64,000 nucleotides of DNA, taken from the NCBI RefSeq assembly GCF_030269605.1, contig NZ_BSTQ01000012.1, positions 186,001-250,000 on the forward strand, written 5' to 3'. This DNA comes from Lentzea sp. NBRC 105346. Its GTDB lineage: Bacteria > Actinomycetota > Actinomycetes > Mycobacteriales > Pseudonocardiaceae. The position numbers and the translations under genes are program-made. The notes under the pieces are model-generated. The model worked only from the letters and a program-made list of their open reading frames with translations. It had not been told where the DNA came from and did no database searches. Shown here one piece after another: positions 16,151 through 23,948 of this stretch. Positions within the stretch are counted from its first letter, which is position 1; each line of letters opens with the position of its first letter.

Positions 16151-17190
16151 GGCGCGACGCGGCGCAGCCAGGTCAGCGGTTCGGCGATCTCGGCGCGGGT
16201 GGGCAGGGTGTCCGCGGACGTCCAGATGGCGTTGAAGCCGTCCATGCCGACCCGGTCGACGACGTACTCGGTGAACGCCGCGCCCTCGGCGTACTGACGC
16301 ACCTTCGCCTCCACGCCGAGCAGCGTGCGCAGCACCCGGTCCAGCAGGCCACCACCCTTGCGCCGGGCCGTGAACCGGCTGCGGATCGTTGCGACGGACG
16401 GCACGACCGACTCCCCGACCGCGTCCATCACGTGGTCCGCGTGGCCTTCGAGCAAAGTGGACAGTGCGATCAGCCGGTCCAGCACCACTTTCTGCTGCGG
16501 CGTCTGGATGAGGTCGATCAGCCCGATTGGACCGCCGCCGGCCCGCAGCTTCTGCCGGAAATCGCGGATGAGGTCACCGATCGGCGCGCGCGAGCTGTCC
16601 ATTGTGGACAACAAGGCGACGACCTGGTCCGAGAAGTAGCGCCGCAGCCACGGCACGCCGGTGAACTGCAGGCGGTGCGTGCACTCGTGCAGGCACACCC
16701 ACATGCGGAAGTCCTCGGCGGGCACGTCGAGTGCCTGCTGCGCGCCGACGATGTTCGGCGCCACGAGCAGCAACCGGCCGGCGAGCTGTTCGTTGGGGCT
16801 GAACGGGTCGTACTGGCCGAGCACGCGCGAGCTGAGGAACGCGAGCACGACACCGGCCTGCACGCCCGCGGTGCCGGACAGCATGCCCGCCAGCGGGCTG
16901 GCCGACCGCGGCAGCGCGGGTGCCGTCAACGCCTCCAGGCCCTGCACGGCGGCGCGCACCCACGCGGGCCGGTCGACGACCTCTCCCGGCAGCAGCGGAA
17001 GCCCGGCGCCAAGCCCGGTGAGCTCGCGAACGTGCACCTCCGCACTGGTCGCGAGCTCGCGGAGTCTGCCGACGACGTGGTCGGCTTCGTCCCGCGGGAT
17101 CTGCGGTCCCGGTCGCACGAGCCGGACGGCGGTAGCCGCCGCCAGCTCCCAGTCGACCGGTCCGACCTCGGTCTCCGACGCCCCGTTCAC
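16147..17190 (-). CDS. DUF2342 zinc-dependent metalloprotease family protein
   Basis: 347 aa from GTG 17190 (preceded by GGAAG). A longer start at 17238 would overlap dacB and has no ribosome-binding site. The zinc-protease motif HECTH (in MWVCLHECTHRLQF) is present, with a downstream EGHADHVMDAVGE that can supply the third ligand. The family is widespread in actinobacteria and sometimes labelled F420-biosynthesis-associated, without proof of that role. Located between dacB and tilS as in relatives. No signal peptide, so probably cytoplasmic. Confidence 0.82.
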   Translation of the reverse strand: MNGASETEVGPVDWELAAATAVRLVRPGPQIPRDEADHVVGRLRELATSAEVHVRELTGLGAGLPLLPGEVVDRPAWVRAAVQGLEALTAPALPRSASPLAGMLSGTAGVQAGVVLAFLSSRVLGQYDPFSPNEQLAGRLLLVAPNIVGAQQALDVPAEDFRMWVCLHECTHRLQFTGVPWLRRYFSDQVVALLSTMDSSRAPIGDLIRDFRQKLRAGGGPIGLIDLIQTPQQKVVLDRLIALSTLLEGHADHVMDAVGESVVPSVATIRSRFTARRKGGGLLDRVLRTLLGVEAKVRQYAEGAAFTEYVVDRVGMDGFNAIWTSADTLPTRAEIAEPLTWLRRVAP

Positions 17191-17218
17191 GCTTCCGACG
17201 CTACCTGGCGATATCGCG

Positions 17219-19264
17219 TCAGGAACAGCCGCAACCACGCAGCGTGGCGGCGAGCACGTCGAGCGCCTGCCGGACGTCGTCGGTCGGCCCCGTGTTGCCC
17301 GTCATGAACGCGAACGTCAGCAGCCTGCCGTCCTTGTCGACGACGACGCCGGCCAGCGAGTTGACGCCGGTCAGCGTGCCGGTCTTGGCGCGCACCCAGC
17401 CCTTGCCGCTCGCGGCCGCCGCCTGGTACCGCTCGGCGAGCGTGCCGCTGCCGCCCGCGACGGGCAGCGCGGTGAGCAGCGGACGCAGCTTCACCGTCTT
17501 CTGGTCGTCGAGCCCCGGCTTGCCCGCGACGGCGAGGATGTCGGCGAGCAGCTTCGAGGGGATCTTGTTCCGCCCGGACAGTCCACTCGCGTCGACGACG
17601 TCGGCGCCGCTGACGTCGAACCCGTTCTTCGCCAGCACGTCCTTGACGGCCTTCATACCGCCCGCGAACGACTGCTCGCCGCCGGTGACCCTGGCGACCT
17701 CACGGGACAGCGCCTCGGCGAGGAGGTTGTCCGAGATCTGCATCATGTTGTCGACGAGCTGCTCGACCTGCGCGGACTTGACCTCGCCGAGCACCTGCGC
17801 GTTGGCAGGCGCGCTGCCACCGGTGGCGGCGCTGACGCCGAGCCGCTGCGCGAACGCGTTCGCCACGTCCTGTGCGGGCGTCTGGCTGCGCGGGCTGACG
17901 ACCTTCGTGGCGTCGGCGCGCCCGCCGTCCATCATGATCGGCACCATCGGGGCGATCGAGCCGCCGGCGATGTCCAGCGGGTCCCAGCCGGGCGCCATCG
18001 CGTCGCCCGAGTACCGGCTGATGTCGAAGAGCACCTGCGTGACCGGGCCCTTGGCCTTGACCTGCGCGGCGAGGTCGTCGAGCGTGGCCGCTCCCGGATA
18101 GACCGTGGTCGTGCCCGCGGGCTTCGACGACAACGTGATGTCGCCGCCGCCGACCAGCACCACCGAGCCGGGCGTCGGGCCCGCGACGACCTTGGTGCTG
18201 AGCTGGTCGGTCTTCTCCAGCGTGAGCAATGCGGCCGCCGCCGTGAGGATCTTGAGCGACGACGCCGGCGTGCTCGGTGTCGTCTCGCCCTGCGACCAGA
18301 GCACCGCGTTCGTCGCCGGGTCCACAACGGAGCCCGTCAACGGCGTCAGCAGCCCGCTCGCCGTGGGCCCGGACAGCGCGCGCTTCACGCCTGCCGGGGT
18401 GGGGGCCGGGGAGTCCGCGCCGACGGCCTTGACCATCGGCTGTACCGCGGCGGGCGGGGCGGGTGGCTGGGTCGTGGGGGTGGCCGGGCCGCTGACCGCC
18501 TTGTACGTCAGGACCGATGCCACGCCGAGGATCGCCACCGCGAACTGGGCGACGAGGACTTTGACCGTCTTTTTCTTCTTGGCCGGCTCGACCCGTTGCG
18601 GCTGCGCGTGCTCCTCGGCGCGCTGCGACTTCGGCTCGGATCGCGGGGCCGAGCTCTCGGACCGCCCGGAATTGTCGGTGTCGCCTGGGAGAATTGAATT
18701 CGGGGGACCCCCAGGCGCGGGGGACGCCTGTTGCGGCATGCGCGCGGCCGCTGGGCGCTGGGTGTTGGGCGGAATCGCCGAACCCGGCCCACCAGGCGAC
18801 CCCGTCCCCGCCCCACCAGGCGACCCCGTTGAGCCCGGCCTACCCGGCACCCCCGGCCCACGCGCAGGCGAGCCAGGTCCCGCCCCGCCCGCGAGCCCGG
18901 CAGGCGGCACGAAGGGCCCAGGCAGCATCGAGGTCTTCTGCGCTCCGGACGGCCCCGCACCCGGCCCGGACTGGTGTGAGATGGGTCTCGTGGCCCCACC
19001 GTCGTTCTGCGGACGCTGCGACCGGATCGGCGAGGCCGGCGGCGGCTGCGGCATCGAAGGCGGCTTGAGCAGCGGCGCCATCCGCAGTGTGACGGTCGAC
19101 TGGTCGGTTCCCGCGTCCTCGCCGCCCGCCTTGCCCCGGCCGATCGGGATCCGCAGCGTCGGCGACTCGATCACGGGGTGTTTGACCTGCAGCGTTGGCG
19201 ACTCGGGCTGGTCGGGCTCCGTGGCGTCGTCGTCCACCGTCGGCCACGAGGGCTCGTCCGACAC
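17219..19264 (-). CDS. dacB: D-alanyl-D-alanine carboxypeptidase/endopeptidase, PBP4 (S13) family
   Basis: 681 aa from GTG 19264, which has GGAGG 5 bp upstream; the frame is open to 19363, but that part is promoter DNA. Residues 1-230 are cytoplasmic and proline/glycine-rich with APLLKPPSMPQPPP stretches. A membrane helix follows KKKKTVKV (about 232-255). The outside catalytic domain has SLK (in TPASSLKIL), SDN (MQISDNLLAEAL) and KTG (VRAKTGTLTGV), the penicillin-binding triad. Trims or cuts peptidoglycan cross-links. Diverges from ppa. Confidence 0.92.
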   Translation of the reverse strand: MSDEPSWPTVDDDATEPDQPESPTLQVKHPVIESPTLRIPIGRGKAGGEDAGTDQSTVTLRMAPLLKPPSMPQPPPASPIRSQRPQNDGGATRPISHQSGPGAGPSGAQKTSMLPGPFVPPAGLAGGAGPGSPARGPGVPGRPGSTGSPGGAGTGSPGGPGSAIPPNTQRPAAARMPQQASPAPGGPPNSILPGDTDNSGRSESSAPRSEPKSQRAEEHAQPQRVEPAKKKKTVKVLVAQFAVAILGVASVLTYKAVSGPATPTTQPPAPPAAVQPMVKAVGADSPAPTPAGVKRALSGPTASGLLTPLTGSVVDPATNAVLWSQGETTPSTPASSLKILTAAAALLTLEKTDQLSTKVVAGPTPGSVVLVGGGDITLSSKPAGTTTVYPGAATLDDLAAQVKAKGPVTQVLFDISRYSGDAMAPGWDPLDIAGGSIAPMVPIMMDGGRADATKVVSPRSQTPAQDVANAFAQRLGVSAATGGSAPANAQVLGEVKSAQVEQLVDNMMQISDNLLAEALSREVARVTGGEQSFAGGMKAVKDVLAKNGFDVSGADVVDASGLSGRNKIPSKLLADILAVAGKPGLDDQKTVKLRPLLTALPVAGGSGTLAERYQAAAASGKGWVRAKTGTLTGVNSLAGVVVDKDGRLLTFAFMTGNTGPTDDVRQALDVLAATLRGCGCS

Positions 19265-19326
19265 GCGGTCCTCCGTCAGCTCGGTACGGGCAATCTCACA
19301 CCCTTCTGCTGTCCCTCCGATGAGGG

Positions 19327-19356
19327 TTGACAGGGCGTTTTGGTCCACACTAGTGG
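19327..19356 (+). promoter_or_regulatory. likely ppa promoter
   Basis: A consensus TTGACA (19327-19332) with an 18-bp spacer to TAGTGG (19351-19356). The predicted start near 19363 leaves a 30-nt leader before the GTG at 19393. The -35 box is perfect; the -10 is weak. Confidence 0.6.
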
Positions 19357-19392
19357 CAGTCAAGAACAGCGAGCATTGAGCGAGGACGGACA

Positions 19393-19902
19393 GTGGAGTT
19401 CGACGTCACCATCGAGATCCCCAAGGGCGTGCGGAACAAGTACGAGGTCGACCACAAGACCGGGCGGATCAAGCTGGACCGGACCCTGTTCACGTCGACG
19501 CAGTACCCGGCCGACTACGGCTTCATCGAGAACACGCTCGGCGAGGACGGCGACCCGTTGGACGCGCTTGTGCTGGTGCAGGAGCCGACGTTCCCCGGCT
19601 GCCTCATCCGCGCCCGCGCCATCGGCATGTTCAAGATGACCGATGAGAAGGGCGGCGACGACAAGGTCCTCTGCGTCCCGGCCAGCGACCCGCGTCAGGA
19701 GCACCTGCGCGACATCCACCACCTGGCGGAGTTCGACCGCCTGGAGATCCAGCACTTCTTCGAGGTCTACAAGGACCTCGAGCCGGGCAAGAGCGTCGAG
19801 GGCGCGACCTGGGTCGGCCGCGTCGAGGCCGAGGCGGAGATCGAGCGCTCCTACAAGCGTGAGAAGGAAGCACAGGAGAGCGGCGAGCACGACGAGCACT
19901 GA
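19393..19902 (+). CDS. ppa: inorganic pyrophosphatase (soluble, family I)
   Basis: 169 aa from GTG 19393. Hydrolyses pyrophosphate made in biosynthesis. EFDVTIEIPKGVRNKYEVDH, PADYGFIENTLGEDGDPLDALVL with the metal-binding aspartates, and HHLAEFDRLEIQHFFEVYKDLEPG identify family I. The last 15 residues are charged and variable. This organism also has the membrane H+-pumping enzyme at 42.6-44.9 kb. Confidence 0.96.
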   Translation: MEFDVTIEIPKGVRNKYEVDHKTGRIKLDRTLFTSTQYPADYGFIENTLGEDGDPLDALVLVQEPTFPGCLIRARAIGMFKMTDEKGGDDKVLCVPASDPRQEHLRDIHHLAEFDRLEIQHFFEVYKDLEPGKSVEGATWVGRVEAEAEIERSYKREKEAQESGEHDEH

Positions 19903-19915
19903 GCTTCCGGTAGTG

Positions 19916-19970
19916 CCGTTAAGGCCACCTTCACTGCGTCAGACGCAGTGAAGGTGGCCTTAACGGTTTT
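19916..19970. terminator. 25-bp perfect palindrome, bidirectional terminator
   Basis: Arms 19916-19940 and 19942-19966 are perfect complements around a single A (core AAGGCCACCTTCAC). TTTT follows on the plus strand. It lies between convergent ppa and the MFS gene, so it can end both. It is much longer than needed for termination; a related but different palindrome is at 41222-41278. Confidence 0.85.
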
Positions 19971-19976
19971 CAGTGA

Positions 19977-21614
19977 CTAGACCGCGATGGACTCGGTGTC
20001 CGCCGCCCGCTGCAGGCCGGACTTCTCCGACAGCGGGATCTCGCGGACGAACCACACCAGCAGGAACGCCGCGATCATCACGAGACCGCCGGTGAGGAAC
20101 ACCGTGTCGATCGCACTGGAGAAGCCGTCGAGGAACGGCCGCGCCAGCACGGGGTCGAGGTGCTTCAGGAACTCGGTGTTGTTCAGGTCCACACCCGCAC
20201 CACCCTGCTTGAGGGCCTGCGCGAACTGCGGGTTCTGCGCCAGCGCGGCACGGAACGCGTCGGTCTGCAACGCCGCGCGGACGTTCTCACCGATCTTGTC
20301 GCCGACCGTGCTGAACAGGATCGACAGGAAGACCGCGGTACCGACGGTGCCGCCGATCTGCCGGAAGAACGTCGCCGACGAGGTCGAGACGCCCATGTCC
20401 CGCGGCTCGGACGCGTTCTGGATCGCGACCAGGATCGTCTGCATGCACTGACCGAGGCCGGCGCCCATGACGAACATGACGATCATGACCTGCCAGGTCG
20501 GCGTGTCCGTACCGACGCGGCTGAGCAGGATCAGCGCCGCCGCCATCATCCCGGAGCCGACCACCGGGAAGATCTTGTAGCGACCCGTCTTCGCGGTGAT
20601 CCGGCCGCTGACCGCGGTGGAGGACATGATGCCGAGCATCATCGGCAGCAACATCAGGCCGGACTGCGTCGGCGACACGCCCTTGACGATCTGCAGGTAC
20701 AGCGGCAACGACACCATGCCGCCGAACATGCCGATACCGAGTACGAAGTTGATCGTGTTGCCCAGCGCGAACGTGTGGTTGCGGAACAACCGCATCGGCA
20801 GCAGCGCCTCGTCGCCCATCCGGTACTCGACGAACACGAACGCGATCAGGCCGATCGCACCGATGACGTACATGGCCAACGAGGTCGACGACGCCCAGCC
20901 CCACTCACGGCCCTGCTCGGCGACGATCAGCAGCGGCACGAGGCCGGTGATCAGCGAGAGCGCGCCCCAGTAGTCGATGCGGTGGTCCACCCGCTGGTGC
21001 GGGATGTTGAGGACCTTCGCGACGACGAACAGGGCGGCGAGCGCGATCGGGACGTTCACCAGGAACACCCAGCGCCAGCCGGCGAAGCCGAGGAAGCTGT
21101 CCAGACCAGCGAACAGGCCGCCGATGACCGGGCCGAGCACGCTCGACGTGCCGAACACGGCCATGAAGTACGCGGAGTACCGGCTGCGCTCCCGCGGCGA
21201 GATCATGTCGGCCATGATCGCGAAGGCGAGCGACATCAGACCGCCCGCGCCGAGGCCCTGCACCGCGCGGAACGCGGCCAGCTCGTACATCGAGTTCGCC
21301 ATACCGGACAGCAGCGAACCGGCGAGGAACAGCGAGATCGCGGCCAGGTACAGCGGCTTGCGGCCGTAGATGTCCGAGAGCTTGCCGTACAACGGCGTGG
21401 TCACCGTCGCGGTGATGAGGTAGGCCGTGGTCGCCCACGCCTGCAGCGTCTGTCCGTGCAGCTGGTCCGCGATGGTCTTCATCGCGCTGGCGACGATCAT
21501 CTGGTCCAGCGCGGCGAGGAACATGCCGAGCAGCAGACCGGAAAGCACGGTCAGGATCTGACGGTGTGTCAGACCTGCCGGCGACTCGGGGGTCGCCTGT
21601 GTTTCTTGGGACAT
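19977..21614 (-). CDS. DHA2 family (EmrB/QacA-type) MFS drug efflux transporter
   Basis: 545 aa with 14 predicted membrane helices. Motif A is present as LYGKLSDIYGRKPLYL, motif C region as AVFGTSSVLGPVIGGLF, and the family start LLLGMFLAALDQMIVASAM carries the DHA2 aspartate in helix one. An extracytoplasmic loop of about 60 residues precedes the last helix. A proton-driven multidrug exporter is expected; substrates unknown. Its ATG directly abuts the stop of the MarR gene, so it is under that regulator's control. Confidence 0.92.
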   Translation of the reverse strand: MSQETQATPESPAGLTHRQILTVLSGLLLGMFLAALDQMIVASAMKTIADQLHGQTLQAWATTAYLITATVTTPLYGKLSDIYGRKPLYLAAISLFLAGSLLSGMANSMYELAAFRAVQGLGAGGLMSLAFAIMADMISPRERSRYSAYFMAVFGTSSVLGPVIGGLFAGLDSFLGFAGWRWVFLVNVPIALAALFVVAKVLNIPHQRVDHRIDYWGALSLITGLVPLLIVAEQGREWGWASSTSLAMYVIGAIGLIAFVFVEYRMGDEALLPMRLFRNHTFALGNTINFVLGIGMFGGMVSLPLYLQIVKGVSPTQSGLMLLPMMLGIMSSTAVSGRITAKTGRYKIFPVVGSGMMAAALILLSRVGTDTPTWQVMIVMFVMGAGLGQCMQTILVAIQNASEPRDMGVSTSSATFFRQIGGTVGTAVFLSILFSTVGDKIGENVRAALQTDAFRAALAQNPQFAQALKQGGAGVDLNNTEFLKHLDPVLARPFLDGFSSAIDTVFLTGGLVMIAAFLLVWFVREIPLSEKSGLQRAADTESIAV

Positions 21615-22130
21615 CTACTTGTCTTCCCCTCCTGAGCGGGTCCCCAGACCGCCCTCTGACAAAAGAACCGGGATGGCTTTCTCGTAGTCGTGCACGAACC
21701 GTTCGAAGAGATCGGCGAACTGCTTCCAGTCCGTCTCCTCCCAGTTCTCGAACATCCGTGCCAGGGCGACGTTGCGCAGCCGCCTGCGTTCCTTGAGCAA
21801 CTTCAGGCCGCTCTCGGTGACCGCGAGGACGCTCGCGCGTCCGTCGGCGGGATCGGCCCGTCGCTCGATCAGCTCGTCCTTGACGAGCGTGGCGACCTGC
21901 CTGCTCACAGTGGACGGATCGGACAGCACCGCCTCGGCGAGCGCGCTCGACCGGCAGGGCCCGAGACCCGCGAGGGTGGCGAGCAGGATGAAGGACGCCT
22001 TGTCCATGCCCTGCTTGGCCATCTGGTGTGCGACCTGGGCGTGCATCTTGTTGAGACGAACCATCGCCATGCCGACGCGCTCCGCGAGCTCGTGCTCGGG
22101 ATCGACGCCACACATCCCCGGCTCGACCAT
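21615..22130 (-). CDS. MarR family transcriptional regulator
   Basis: 171 aa from ATG 22130, with GGAGAT upstream; an ATG two codons earlier is possible. Winged helix-turn-helix: SSALAEAVLSDPSTVSRQVATLVKDELIERRADPADGRASVLAVT (about 60-105), with the typical DxR wing. Flanking helices form the dimer. It is the first gene of the operon with the efflux pump. A 34-bp dyad covers its promoter, so autoregulation relieved by a drug ligand is the obvious model. Confidence 0.92.
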   Translation of the reverse strand: MVEPGMCGVDPEHELAERVGMAMVRLNKMHAQVAHQMAKQGMDKASFILLATLAGLGPCRSSALAEAVLSDPSTVSRQVATLVKDELIERRADPADGRASVLAVTESGLKLLKERRRLRNVALARMFENWEETDWKQFADLFERFVHDYEKAIPVLLSEGGLGTRSGGEDK

Positions 22131-22143
22131 GACCATCTCCGTT

Positions 22144-22177
22144 GCTTGTATCACCCAACTAGTTGCTCGGTACAAGC
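22144..22177 (-). promoter_or_regulatory. MarR operator over the efflux operon promoter
   Basis: Two nested palindromes share one centre: GCTTGTA-N5-CAACTAGTTG-N5-TACAAGC. On the minus strand TTGTAC and GATACA, 17 bp apart, make a reasonable promoter inside the dyad, ending shortly before the marR start. Confidence 0.75.
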
Positions 22178-22258
22178 ATCGGTCTTCAACGGTCAAATGG
22201 CAAGTGAGTTTTGAGTCTCACTCGCGAACCTGTGCTACTCATGAGTAACATCGCCGTC

Positions 22259-22714
22259 ATGAGCCAGGACTTCTCGTTCGTCGCCGACGCGATGAAGCAG
22301 GTCGTGCCGTGGGTGAAGACCATCGGCGTCGAGTTCGAGGACGTGTCGGCCACGCGTGTGGTCGCGGTGCTGCCCGACGACGAGCCGATGCGCAACCACG
22401 TCGGCGGGCCGCACGCCGCGAACATGTTCGGCGTCGCCGAGACCGCCTCGGGTGCCGTGGTGATGGCGGCGTTCGCCGAGCACATGAGCAAGGCGACGCC
22501 GCTGGTCGCGCGCGCCGAGATCGCCTACAAGAAGCTCGCGCTGGGCGTGCTGCGTGCGGAGGCCGTGCTGGAGCGCTCGGCGGCCGACGTGCTGGCCGAA
22601 CTGGAGTCCGGAAAGCGCCCCGAGTTCCCGGTCGCGGTGACGATCACCAACGCCGAGGGCGTGACCACCGGCGAGATGACCGTCGTCTGGACACTCAAGC
22701 CGAACCGCGCCTGA
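22259..22714 (+). CDS. DUF4442 hotdog-fold (thioesterase-like) protein
   Basis: 151 aa from ATG 22259; upstream in-frame starts would reach into the marR control region. The single hotdog domain has HVGGPHAANMFGVAETASGAVVM, where the long helix follows, and EIAYKKLALGVLRAEA. DUF4442 proteins resemble PaaI-type acyl-CoA thioesterases, but the usual catalytic Asp/Glu on the helix is only tentatively assignable (AETASG). Substrate unknown. Stops 6 bp from the convergent L11-like gene. Confidence 0.75.
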   Translation: MSQDFSFVADAMKQVVPWVKTIGVEFEDVSATRVVAVLPDDEPMRNHVGGPHAANMFGVAETASGAVVMAAFAEHMSKATPLVARAEIAYKKLALGVLRAEAVLERSAADVLAELESGKRPEFPVAVTITNAEGVTTGEMTVVWTLKPNRA

Positions 22715-22720
22715 CGGCGG

Positions 22721-23116
22721 TCACGCGTCCCCGATGGTGACCCCCATCGACCGCGCCGTTCCGGCGATGACGCGCATCGCGGCGTCGACGTCGGTCGTGT
22801 TGAGGTCGGGCAGCTTGCGCTCGGCGATGGCCTTGAGCTGGGCCTGAGTGATCTTCTTCTGGCCGTTCATCGCCTTCTTGATCAACGCGCTCGTCGGCGG
22901 CGTCTTCAGGCGCAGCTGGAACGACCTGTCGTCGAGGATCGAGATCACCACGGGGACCGTCTCGCCGCGCTGGCCCTGCGTCGCCTCGTCGTAGGCGCGC
23001 TTGATTCCGACCAGGTTCGTACCCGTGTGCCCGAGCATCTTGCCGAGGTCCATCATCGAGGCGTTGCCCGCCTCGAGCTGCATCGTGATCTCGTGGATCG
23101 TCTTCTTCGCGGCCAT
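22721..23116 (-). CDS. divergent paralogue of ribosomal protein L11
   Basis: 131 aa from ATG 23116. The C-terminal RNA-binding domain is clearly L11: LRLKTPPTSALIKKA, QLKAIAERKLPDLNTTDVDAAMRVIAGTARSMGVTI. The N-terminal domain aligns (QLEAGNASMMDLGKMLGHTGTNLVGIKRAYDEAT), but the PPVGP motif that contacts thiopeptides and the GTPase centre is replaced by ASMMDLG. It is not in the secE-nusG-rplK-rplA setting where true L11 lives. TAGCTT ends 6 bp before the ATG with TTGAGT 19 bp further up, suggesting a leaderless message. It could replace L11 under certain conditions or modify drug or RelA response; this is inference. Confidence 0.85.
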   Translation of the reverse strand: MAAKKTIHEITMQLEAGNASMMDLGKMLGHTGTNLVGIKRAYDEATQGQRGETVPVVISILDDRSFQLRLKTPPTSALIKKAMNGQKKITQAQLKAIAERKLPDLNTTDVDAAMRVIAGTARSMGVTIGDA

Positions 23117-23230
23117 GCGCCGAAGCTAGAAACTGCCGTTGCGTCAGACTCAAGTCGATAACGCGATGAACTATCGCCCCCTCCCCTCCGTAGACACCTT
23201 TTGGCTGGTCATTCAGGGCGGGGAGGAACG

Positions 23231-23893
23231 GTGGTCGGACGGCGGGCCGCGAGCACGACGCTCCTGGCTTTTCTCGTGACCGGGTGCACCAGCACCCAGG
23301 CGGCCCCCGTGCCGGCGGCGATGCCCGTCGAAGATCCGCCCGCGGTCACCTCCACGGCGATCGCACTCCCGCCGTCGTCCACGCTGACCGTCCAGTCGAT
23401 CGTGGACGTCCGCACCGTGACGCTGTCCGACGGCGCCCGCATCCAGGTCGCGGGCCTCGCCGCACCGGGCGAGTGCTGGGCGGCCGACGGAGCGGCGTTC
23501 GCCACGTCGATGTTGCTCGGCAAGGACGTCAGGGTGACCAACGGCAACGTCCTCAAGCTCACCGACGGCACGGACTACGCACTGCTCGCGGTCGGCCAGG
23601 GCGCCGCGCGGGCCGAAGCGCCGACCGGCGTGATGCTCGACGCGCAGAACGCGGCGCAGCAGACCCCGCTCGGGTTGTGGGCACCGCCCTGCCGCGGCGA
23701 GGACAAGACGTCGACGCCTCCTCCACCGCCCCCGCCGCCCGCTCCGCCGAAGCCCACCACGACCACGCCTCGGCCGGTCTTCTTCCTGACGTGTGACGAG
23801 GCGCGCCGGGCCGGTGCGGCCCCGATCCGCTCGGACCAGCCGGGCTACCGGCTGCAGCTGGACCCGAACCGGAACGGCATCGCCTGCGAGTGA
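23231..23893 (+). CDS. lipoprotein with degenerate thermonuclease-like domain and C-terminal excalibur domain
   Basis: 220 aa from GTG 23231 (GGGAGGA 4 bp upstream). A lipobox LVTGC at about residue 17 predicts a lipid anchor. Residues 55-155 have the layout of a staphylococcal-nuclease fold (SIVDVRTVTLSDGARIQVAGLA, later GTDYALLAVGQGAARAE), but the catalytic Arg positions are not kept. After a PPPPPPPP linker comes an excalibur domain, TCDEARRAGAAP ... LDPNRNGIACE, a predicted Ca-binding motif. Tandem paralogue of the next gene. Likely cell-surface; activity unknown. Confidence 0.8.
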   Translation: MVGRRAASTTLLAFLVTGCTSTQAAPVPAAMPVEDPPAVTSTAIALPPSSTLTVQSIVDVRTVTLSDGARIQVAGLAAPGECWAADGAAFATSMLLGKDVRVTNGNVLKLTDGTDYALLAVGQGAARAEAPTGVMLDAQNAAQQTPLGLWAPPCRGEDKTSTPPPPPPPPAPPKPTTTTPRPVFFLTCDEARRAGAAPIRSDQPGYRLQLDPNRNGIACE

Positions 23894-23948
23894 CACCGAT
23901 CGGGTGATGCGGGTAACAGTCCTTTGGGCGCATAGCGATGCACGGACC

